Positions 4,624 to 10,642 of a stretch of DNA of 10,642 nt are shown piece after piece. How positions within the stretch are numbered: the first letter of the stretch is position 1; every line of letters starts with the position of its first letter. This DNA comes from Promethearchaeota archaeon. Its GTDB lineage: Archaea; Asgardarchaeota; Lokiarchaeia; Sigynarchaeales; SOKP01. The notes beneath the pieces were generated by a model. The model was given only the letters and a program-made list of their open reading frames with translations, had not been told where the DNA came from and did no database searches. The stretch lies in assembly GCA_016839425.1 (NCBI GenBank), contig JAEOUI010000486.1, forward strand, positions 1 through 10,642, read 5' to 3'. Both the position numbers and the translations under genes were made by a program.

Positions 4624-6021
4624 ATGGCCCCCACGAAGTTAAATCAACAAAAGATTGCAATCCTTCGAGACGAAACAGTCAAAATGAGCATTTTACAAGG
4701 AATTGAACGAATTGGAGGGATTCAAGAGTATATTGACGAGGGAGATCGCGTTTTTATTAAGTTTACTTTAAATGTCCCTAAAGGATACCCATCTAACGCA
4801 AATATTGACACAATCAAAGTGCTAATTGGGGCGTGTAGGGACGCAGGAGCTAGTAAAATCGTGGTTAGCGGATTTCCTTTCTACGGAACAACAATCAAGC
4901 AGATATCTGATATCTTGGGATTGGAAAGCTTTTTCAAGAAAATTGGTGCTGATCTAGCATATCTTGATTTTAGCGATAAATTGAGTTTTTCGGAATCAAC
5001 TAGCGAGAAACTCAAGTTAATGAAAATACAAGCATCAAAAAAGGTGACTATAAAGAATCAAGATTTTTACATTCCAAAGGTCGTCATAGAATCAGACAAG
5101 TTGATTTCTTTCAATCAAGTTAATGTCCATCCCCTATTTCATCACACATCATCTATATTGAACTCATATTCCTTGATATCCCCAGAGGATCAAGAAATCA
5201 AGATTGCCCAACCTTGCGATAAAGAATATCTTGCAACCGATCAGTACAAAAAGGACTTAGCGTCAAAAATATTGGACATATATTCAATAAAGACTCCAAG
5301 CCTGGTTATAAACGATCTCTATTACATTTTAGAAGGGGCAGGACCTATTGTTTTTAAAAATTCTAACTTAATCAAGACGGGAACATTTATAATAGGAAAC
5401 AACTCTTTTTGCGTTGATTTAATAACTTCGAATTTATTAAATTATCCTTTAGAAAAAGACGAATTATTAAACGAAGCTAAAAAAAGAAATTTGGGTTCTT
5501 TTGACTTAAATGCCATTCAAATTGACGGTACCATTGATGAATTAAATATAAATTTAAAACCTTGTCAGACGAATCTCTCAGAGATTTATATTAATGAAAT
5601 ATGCGTCCAACAAGGAATGGCGTGTTCTGGGTGTCGTTTACAAATATATTACTTGCTAAACTTCGTTAAAACGATGCTTTCTAAAGATATAAAATACATC
5701 TCAGATACATCGCTTTTATTTGGAGATGCTCCACCCGATCCAATATCTGACTCAAATAATATTGTTGTGTTTGGGGACTGCGCAATAAAATCAACAAAAA
5801 AGAGTGATTTTAGGATAAAGAAAATTATAAAAAAGAAAAAACAAAAATTAAAACCAAATAAGAATATTTTGGAAATACATGGATGTCCTCCAACGGTCTT
5901 TCAGTCCTTTCCACTATTTCTTGAACACTTTCGCAAGAATAACATGCCGATATTGACGCTTTTAGATTATATCTCTAATCAAGCGCGTAAAACTACTAAG
6001 AATAAAAAGGAGGCCATATAA
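4624..6021 (+). CDS. DUF362 family protein with C-terminal CxxC / GxC / GCPP cysteine set
   Basis: A 465-residue DUF362-type protein; the biochemical role of the family is poorly known, and many members carry iron-sulfur domains. The N-terminal core shows GDRVFIKFTLNVP (40-52), ACRDAGASKIVVSG (70-83) and a later VINDLYYILEGAGP region (228-241), typical of the family. Instead of a ferredoxin domain, the C-terminal part has cysteines in the order ACSGC (334, 337), GDC (386) and GCPP (421). This order and the GCPP ending resemble the cluster ligands of the NiFe-hydrogenase small subunit and NuoB family, so a bound [4Fe-4S] cluster is a reasonable guess, not shown. A lysine-rich stretch (about 399-413) lies between the last two sites. 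No signal peptide or membrane span is seen. It is the first gene of an operon; its TAA is immediately followed by the next ATG. Confidence 0.85.
   Translation: MAPTKLNQQKIAILRDETVKMSILQGIERIGGIQEYIDEGDRVFIKFTLNVPKGYPSNANIDTIKVLIGACRDAGASKIVVSGFPFYGTTIKQISDILGLESFFKKIGADLAYLDFSDKLSFSESTSEKLKLMKIQASKKVTIKNQDFYIPKVVIESDKLISFNQVNVHPLFHHTSSILNSYSLISPEDQEIKIAQPCDKEYLATDQYKKDLASKILDIYSIKTPSLVINDLYYILEGAGPIVFKNSNLIKTGTFIIGNNSFCVDLITSNLLNYPLEKDELLNEAKKRNLGSFDLNAIQIDGTIDELNINLKPCQTNLSEIYINEICVQQGMACSGCRLQIYYLLNFVKTMLSKDIKYISDTSLLFGDAPPDPISDSNNIVVFGDCAIKSTKKSDFRIKKIIKKKKQKLKPNKNILEIHGCPPTVFQSFPLFLEHFRKNNMPILTLLDYISNQARKTTKNKKEAI
6007..6013 (+). promoter_or_regulatory. Ribosome binding site for the second operon gene, inside the DUF362 gene end
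   Basis: AAGGAGG, with eight bases before ATG 6022, lies within the last codons of the DUF362 gene. It fixes the start of the 515-residue protein and shows that the two genes are translated from one message. Confidence 0.8.
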
Positions 6022-7569
6022 ATGGAGTTAAATAGTGAATTTAAGAATAATTGGAGAAAAATCTTGAACTACAACGCACTAAGAACTCGTTCAAAAGATA
6101 AAATAGATGATATTGAAGTTCGCATCCCATTAACTCCAATCGAAGTTAATGCCTCAGTTCTATATTTATTATCTAAAATACTCTATCCAAGATTTGTTAG
6201 CGACCAACAAAATATTCTTGACATTATCGTCTCTGAAAAGGAAAATGAGATTAAAAACGCTTACTTATATCAAACAAAAAAACCAGGTGTTCACGAATCA
6301 ATCGAAAGACTCCCTATTGAACTTTTCAAGGATAAAAAAGGTAATCTTAGTAATATCGATTTCACAAATAAAGAGGCTTTATTTACACACATTCAACAGA
6401 ATTTATTTGACAAAAAGCAAGTCAAAATCGCATCTATTCGCTTTTTTAACGAAAGCATTCAAAATTTAATAAATAAATTGTGCTCAGTAGATATTTTTGA
6501 ATCTACTTTAGAATTTTATTGCAAATTCTCAGATTTCGTTCAAGAAATTGTTGAGAAAAAATTGATTTTTATCTATCCTGAAACAAATATCATAATATTT
6601 CTTGAAAAATTCTTCTCAATTCTTACTAACATCAAACTCTCTAATTTGATCGCTTTAATTGGCGAGCTTCTGCCACAAACTTCAATTGGGTTTTTAATTA
6701 CACATAACAAGGATAACTTTTTTGTGAGAGTTTCTAAAGGAAAATTTTCTTCGGGAAAAAATCCATTTGAAATAAAGGTCGTTCCTATCGTAAACAAAGC
6801 TCGGGACACTTTAGATAAGATTCTCAAGAAAGAGGACTTAAATGTTGCATTTCAATTTCAATTTGAGGATTTGATATATCTAGCTCAAGATCTATTTAAT
6901 TTAAATTTTCCCTTAAAAAGAGAAGAGATCCAATTTTTCTCACAAAAAGTCATATTTGGATTGCGCAGCTACGAACATCGTTGGAACCGAGCACCAAGAT
7001 TAATATTATTTAATCTAAAACGGTTATTCGTAAGAATTCTCGGTATTAATCTGAATATCAAGAAAGTATCCCATTGGTCCGTTCCAACTACTTTTATTCA
7101 AACAATGTTTACTTCTTTAGGATTAAACGCAAAAATATTAGTTTTATATACCGACATTCAAGGATCCAAAGGAAAAACGAAATTAAAATTTTGCTTGAAA
7201 AAATCAGTTTTATTAGAGTTTGAAAATGGTGCACTAACGAAATTAAGTTCAATACCAAAGAACCAATTAATTACTAACGAGCCCACCACTTTAAACACGA
7301 TTAAACACGAAATATCGGAAATAATTGGGAATATATCGCTAGTATTTAAGATAGACAAGTTAGTATTGTCAAAAATTCTATATCTTTTAATTTTTCAGAC
7401 ACCAACCCTAAATTTTTTTAAAATTTTAAAAATATTAAAACTAATTCGGAACGATAATTACCTTAATGTTTATCCAAGGATTCCCTTTGTATCTTTTATG
7501 AAAAATACGGGCTCTTTCAAAACTTTAAAGCTTCTTTCTTCAATTTTAGTTGATAAGCATGAATTTTAA
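6022..7569 (+). CDS. Unrecognised 515-residue protein, second gene of the DUF362 operon
   Basis: I do not recognise this protein. It is 515 residues, rich in Lys, Ile, Leu, Asn and Phe, with no signal peptide. Hydrophobic patches such as IIIFLEKFFSILTNI (about 185-200) and LSKILYLLIFQTPTL (about 450-465) contain or border charged residues and look more like buried helices than membrane spans. No nucleotide-binding, metal-binding or cysteine motif stands out. The region around 218-235 (TSIGFLITHNKDNFFVRVSKG) looks like a beta-hairpin, and the C-terminal third is helical and basic. It starts at ATG directly after the stop of the DUF362 gene with a strong ribosome site, so it is co-expressed and probably works with that protein, perhaps as a partner or assembly factor; this is inference from position. 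The stop is TAA. Confidence 0.82.
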   Translation: MELNSEFKNNWRKILNYNALRTRSKDKIDDIEVRIPLTPIEVNASVLYLLSKILYPRFVSDQQNILDIIVSEKENEIKNAYLYQTKKPGVHESIERLPIELFKDKKGNLSNIDFTNKEALFTHIQQNLFDKKQVKIASIRFFNESIQNLINKLCSVDIFESTLEFYCKFSDFVQEIVEKKLIFIYPETNIIIFLEKFFSILTNIKLSNLIALIGELLPQTSIGFLITHNKDNFFVRVSKGKFSSGKNPFEIKVVPIVNKARDTLDKILKKEDLNVAFQFQFEDLIYLAQDLFNLNFPLKREEIQFFSQKVIFGLRSYEHRWNRAPRLILFNLKRLFVRILGINLNIKKVSHWSVPTTFIQTMFTSLGLNAKILVLYTDIQGSKGKTKLKFCLKKSVLLEFENGALTKLSSIPKNQLITNEPTTLNTIKHEISEIIGNISLVFKIDKLVLSKILYLLIFQTPTLNFFKILKILKLIRNDNYLNVYPRIPFVSFMKNTGSFKTLKLLSSILVDKHEF

Positions 7570-7603
7570 ACAGATAATAATCGATTGGTTTTATAATTTT
7601 AAC

Positions 7604-7619
7604 TTTCTTTCTTTTTTTT
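7604..7619 (+). terminator. T-rich terminator of the DUF362 operon
   Basis: TTTCTTTC followed by eight T residues, about 35-50 bases after the operon's last stop and touching the stop codon of the convergent minus-strand gene. It is well placed to end the plus-strand message. Confidence 0.5.
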
Positions 7620-8847
7620 AAAGCGCGTAATACTCCTCTCCGCATTGCATTCCTGTAAAAATAAAACCATAATTGTCTAAATTCTTAGATTCTTCTAAGA
7701 GGTTTTTGATATGGGGATTCCAAGAAATAGGAATTTCGATTATGCTTTGTTTTTTAAATCCAAGTATGCATCCAACTTTTAAAGGACTATCATAATCAAA
7801 TTCCTCTATATACTTGTAATAGGCGAGAAGTTCGCCGTAAAGAATCTCTTCCCCTACTTCAAGAATTTCTACATACCAAGTGTCGATGAAATCCCTTATT
7901 CTTACTTGAATTCTAGCGATTGAGCCAGGAGTGAGGAGATCACGAGCGGATTTATCCATAAAAATACCGTTCCAATCAGTTACTATATTCGTGTTATAAT
8001 ATTCGTGAATATTCTTAGTAATATAATATGATTTTAGTTTAGACTCACTATTTAACAAGCTTGGAACAAATAAAATATTGCTTGGGTAGAAAGATATTCG
8101 ATCGCCCTCTTTTAACAATAATTTAGCATCTTTTTTTCTAAATCGGTTAATAACATCTCCGTATAATTTTTTTCTTGTTTTTTGAACGATTTTTAAAAAA
8201 ATAGTTTCTTTCCAACCCTTATTTCTTGGATTAAAATATCTAATTTCTCTGAGTATTTTTAAATCGTCTTCATCAAGTTCCATTTCGACAGAAGCGAATA
8301 ATTCTTTTGAGAAGTGATATTCGTTAATTAAAAAACTCTTATATTCTATTTTATATCGAGATTCAATTTCTTCTTTAAGTAGATTCTCATGCCTACTTAA
8401 TTTTTTAATTTTTTTTTTTAAACCATTAGCCTGAAATACCGTTGTTTTAATCTTTTTGATTAACTTAATTTTGGTATTATAGTTGAGTTCTTCCTTGATC
8501 TTAATCCTTAATGATGTTAATTTTTCTTCAAGAAGCGATTGTTTGTTTTTTAAATCGTTTAATTTAGTTTCAAGCTCGATCTTGATTGGTCTAACTTGTT
8601 CTTTTAAGTGGTTAATTTTTTCTTGCTTTTTTGCTAGATATATTTTGTATTTCTGCAAGATGATGTCGTGTTCTGCGAATTCTTTTAGGAATTCTGAAGT
8701 TTCATTTCTTTTTAAATCTCGGTGAGCGATTTCCAATCCTACTACCATTCCTACTTGAATTTCGTCTCTCAAACGAGGATGATACAGATTTCCATCAAGA
8801 TCGAAAATGCATTTTTTTTCTTGCTTAATGATATTAAATAAACGCAT
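7618..8847 (-). CDS. Coiled-coil protein of unknown function with C-terminal beta-rich domain
   Basis: I do not recognise this 409-residue protein by name. Residues 1-45 form a small N-terminal part (CIFDLDGNLYHPRLRDEIQVG). Residues about 58-175 are a long lysine/glutamate-rich helical region with coiled-coil character (KKQEKINHLKEQ, ELETKLNDLKNKQSLLEEKL). The C-terminal half looks beta-rich, with a conserved-looking block WYVEILEVGEEILYGELLAY (324-343) and PLKVGCILGFKKQSIIEIP (355-373), the order of a small barrel that ends in a Gly-rich turn. This could be a binding domain presented on a coiled-coil stalk. There is no signal peptide or membrane span. Start ATG 8847 has no ribosome site. The gene lies 66 bases after the asd stop on the same strand, so it may be co-transcribed with asd or use its own AT-rich promoter in the gap (the T-rich stretch near 8887-8901 could be either an asd terminator or a TATA element). 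Confidence 0.83.
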   Translation of the reverse strand: MRLFNIIKQEKKCIFDLDGNLYHPRLRDEIQVGMVVGLEIAHRDLKRNETSEFLKEFAEHDIILQKYKIYLAKKQEKINHLKEQVRPIKIELETKLNDLKNKQSLLEEKLTSLRIKIKEELNYNTKIKLIKKIKTTVFQANGLKKKIKKLSRHENLLKEEIESRYKIEYKSFLINEYHFSKELFASVEMELDEDDLKILREIRYFNPRNKGWKETIFLKIVQKTRKKLYGDVINRFRKKDAKLLLKEGDRISFYPSNILFVPSLLNSESKLKSYYITKNIHEYYNTNIVTDWNGIFMDKSARDLLTPGSIARIQVRIRDFIDTWYVEILEVGEEILYGELLAYYKYIEEFDYDSPLKVGCILGFKKQSIIEIPISWNPHIKNLLEESKNLDNYGFIFTGMQCGEEYYAL

Positions 8848-8913
8848 TTTAGATAAAAAGAAATTATGAGATAAAAATTTAACTTGAAAAATAAAAATAA
8901 AGAGGGGAAGGAA

Positions 8914-10002
8914 TTATTTAATGAAGCCTTTTGCCTTTAATAATTCTGCGTTCAGAATTCCGCCTCCAGCAGCACCTCGGATGGTATTGTGGCTCAAGGC
9001 AATGAATTTATAATCAAATACAGTGTCTTTTCTTAATCGACCAACTGTGACTGCCATTCCCTTGTCGTTGTTCCTATCTTTCTTGGGTTGTGGACGATTG
9101 TCGTTTTCAAGGTAGATTATTGGTTGTTTCGGTGCGAAAGGTAAGTCCAATTCCTGCGGAACCGAGCGAAATTCTTTCCAGATTCGAATTATTTCTTCCA
9201 TTGAAGGAATTTTTTCCTTGAACTTTACATTTACGCACGCCGTATGACCGTCTGTAACAGGTACTCGAGTACAATTGGCGCTAATTTGGATCGATTCATC
9301 GTTAACGATGCCTGAATCTCCAATAGTTCCCAAGATTTTCATGGGTTCTTGTTCTGTTTTTTCTTCTTCTCCACCGATATAAGGCACGATGTTATCAATC
9401 ATGTCAAGAGAGGGAACTCCTGGATACCCAGCACCTGAAACTGCTTGAAGCGTCGTAATGATGAGCTTTTCCACTTTATATCCCGCTTTTTCCAATGCGT
9501 AAATCGCCGTGAGGTAACTTTGAAGCGAGCAATTTGGTTTTACAGCAACAAATCCATCGGTTAATCCTCTGTTCTTTTTTTGGATGGGAATGACATTCAC
9601 ATGTTCGTGGTTTATTTCGCCGATCAGCATGGGAACATCTGGTGTCCACCTATTTGCAGAACTATTACTAATGACTGGAATACCTTTTTGAGCGTATTTA
9701 AACTCAACATCTCGGGTGTCTTCTTTTTTTGGCAGATCCATTGCAGAGAACACGAAACTCACATCCTTGTTCAAGCTATCGAAGTCTTGAACATCCCTCA
9801 CGATTAAGTTCTTTAAATTTTCTGGTATGGGGATGGGCATTTGCCATTTGTCTTTAACCGCCTCGAAGTATGTTTTTCCAGCGGATCTTGGAGAAGCGGC
9901 AACATCAACAATTTCGAACCAAGGATGATTAAGGAGCAATTTAATGTAATTCTGACCTACTACTCCCGTTGCTCCTAATATTCCAATTTTTGTTTTTTCC
10001 AT
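8914..10002 (-). CDS. asd: Aspartate-semialdehyde dehydrogenase
   Basis: NADPH-dependent reduction of aspartyl phosphate to aspartate semialdehyde, the branch point to lysine, threonine, methionine and isoleucine. The protein has 362 residues, as in the archaeal/fungal-type family. It opens with a Rossmann motif, GATGVVGQ (10-17). The catalytic cysteine is Cys158 in KPNCSLQ and the proton-shuttling histidine is His253 in DGHTACV. Other family blocks are SGAGYPGVPS (189-198), NCTRVPV (243-249) and the C-terminal SHNTIRGAAGGGILNAE (337-352). All key residues are present and the enzyme should be active. The start ATG at 10002 begins right before the Rossmann strand, as expected. It has a TATA box a few bases upstream of the likely transcript start. 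Partner genes for aspartate kinase or homoserine dehydrogenase are not in the window. Confidence 0.97.
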   Translation of the reverse strand: MEKTKIGILGATGVVGQNYIKLLLNHPWFEIVDVAASPRSAGKTYFEAVKDKWQMPIPIPENLKNLIVRDVQDFDSLNKDVSFVFSAMDLPKKEDTRDVEFKYAQKGIPVISNSSANRWTPDVPMLIGEINHEHVNVIPIQKKNRGLTDGFVAVKPNCSLQSYLTAIYALEKAGYKVEKLIITTLQAVSGAGYPGVPSLDMIDNIVPYIGGEEEKTEQEPMKILGTIGDSGIVNDESIQISANCTRVPVTDGHTACVNVKFKEKIPSMEEIIRIWKEFRSVPQELDLPFAPKQPIIYLENDNRPQPKKDRNNDKGMAVTVGRLRKDTVFDYKFIALSHNTIRGAAGGGILNAELLKAKGFIK

Positions 10003-10032
10003 AAATATTCAAATTCCAATATTTCAATTTCT

Positions 10033-10040
10033 TTTATATA
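10033..10040 (-). promoter_or_regulatory. TATA box of the asd gene
   Basis: TATATAAA on the minus strand, centred about 35 bases before ATG 10002, predicts a transcript start near 10010 and a leader of under ten bases. No ribosome site precedes the ATG, consistent with a near-leaderless message. Confidence 0.5.
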
Positions 10041-10217
10041 ACTCTTAGTATTTCAAATTTTTTTAATTTTACTGTTTAAGTTGATAAGAACAGACTTATT
10101 CAGTTATGAAAAGATTAAATAAAAAGACTCTAAAACAAAATCAAATTTATGTTTATGAGATTGAGTGGATTGTTAACTTTGATTTATTATTGATTTATAT
10201 TCTAATTTCGAAATTTA

Positions 10218-10556
10218 TTATTTACATTTTGAAAATAATTTATCCATTTCTTTTCTATAAATCTTGTAAGCCTCACGACCAGCAGGAGTAAGACTAATCC
10301 TTGTCAAGGGTTTTTTACTTTTGAATTTTTTAGTAATTATAATATATCCCACTTCTTCTAGTTTTGAAAGGTGAGAAGATAAATTCCCTTTGGTTAATTT
10401 AGTCTGAACCATGAGGAATTGAAAATCAGCATCTTTTAAAACATAAAGTATGGACATAATAAGTAATCGGGCAGGTTCATGAATTATTTTACTAATATCT
10501 AAAATTGAGGGTATATCAAAATCCTGACTAATGTTATTATTTTTATTACTTACCAT
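10218..10556 (-). CDS. Winged-helix transcriptional regulator (HTH_34-like)
   Basis: A 112-residue DNA-binding protein. IIHEPARLLIMSILY (24-38) is the first helix typical of small archaeal and bacterial ArsR/MarR-like regulators of the HTH_34 group. DFQFLMVQTKLTKGNLSSHLSKLEEVGY (44-71) holds the helix-turn-helix, with TKGNLSSHLSKLEE as the recognition helix. The basic wing follows (IIITKKFKSKKPLTRISLTPAG, 72-93), then a C-terminal helix that may dimerise. No metal-binding cysteine pair or ligand domain is seen; the only cysteine is near the C-terminus. It starts at ATG 10556 and ends in TAA. It lies 215 bases upstream of asd, which has its own TATA box, so regulation of asd is possible but not implied. 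A 12-base palindrome (AATTTCGAAATT, 10204-10215) sits just past its stop. Confidence 0.9.
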   Translation of the reverse strand: MVSNKNNNISQDFDIPSILDISKIIHEPARLLIMSILYVLKDADFQFLMVQTKLTKGNLSSHLSKLEEVGYIIITKKFKSKKPLTRISLTPAGREAYKIYRKEMDKLFSKCK

Positions 10557-10573
10557 TTTTTTATTAGCGGTTG

Positions 10574-10642
10574 TTATTTTTCTCCAATATCATCTGTTAA
10601 AGGACATTTTTTAAGAAAATTGTTAAGTATTATAATTCCCAT
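10574..10642 (-). CDS. Possible C-terminal end of an upstream gene (partial)
   Basis: At the right edge only one minus-strand frame stays open: 22 codons ending in TAA at 10574-10576, 17 bases before the regulator's ATG. Its last residues read KKCPLTDDIGEK. The close spacing would suit an operon with the winged-helix regulator. The piece is too short to name. It could also be untranslated promoter DNA, since a TATA-like AATTATAATACT lies at 10626-10637. Confidence 0.3.
   Translation of the reverse strand: MGIIILNNFLKKCPLTDDIGEK

Noticed and set aside
10204..10215. Palindrome AATTTCGAAATT after the regulator gene
   Set aside because: Short and AT-rich, past the stop codon and far upstream of the asd TATA box; chance is a good explanation.
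10106..10291. Plus-strand open frame of 61 codons between asd and the regulator
   Set aside because: It overlaps the 3' end of the winged-helix gene and is composed of Ile, Tyr and Lys codons from AT-rich DNA, with no ribosome site.

Overview
The window is strongly AT-rich, gene-dense archaeal DNA. A single-domain archaeal histone, a 20S-proteasome beta-type subunit, an archaeal/fungal-type aspartate-semialdehyde dehydrogenase, TATA-box promoters (some placed for leaderless transcripts) and a DUF362 protein all point to Archaea. The mix of a membrane histidine kinase, a SlyD-like FKBP, a winged-helix regulator of the HTH_34 type and long unrecognised coiled-coil or orphan proteins resembles Asgard archaea (Lokiarchaeia-like). 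That placement is inference from protein style, not proof.

Layout. Positions 1-1742, minus strand: the start of a proteasome beta-type gene cut by the window edge, and upstream of it a membrane histidine kinase whose reading frame is split by one in-frame TAG (1545-1547). Positions 1743-2343: a 600-base non-coding stretch with a small tRNA-Asp-like GC island and the histone promoter. Positions 2344-2562, plus: histone, convergent with a minus-strand FKBP-type prolyl isomerase (2758-3279) carrying a Cys/His metal tail. Positions 3457-3966, minus: an unrecognised 169-residue protein with a perfect palindrome touching its start codon. Positions 3967-4623: a second long non-coding stretch with two inverted repeats and a more GC-rich island. 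Positions 4624-7569, plus: a tight two-gene operon, a DUF362 protein with an unusual C-terminal cysteine set followed directly by an orphan 515-residue protein. Positions 7618-10556, minus: a coiled-coil protein, aspartate-semialdehyde dehydrogenase, and a winged-helix regulator; a possible C-terminal end of one more gene lies at the right edge.

The genes do not form one pathway. Chromatin (histone), protein folding (FKBP), protein turnover (proteasome) and amino-acid synthesis (asd) are housekeeping. The less explained parts are the amber-split kinase, the beta subunit with alanine where the catalytic threonine should be, and the DUF362/orphan operon. No insertion sequence, CRISPR array, rRNA or intact tRNA gene was found.
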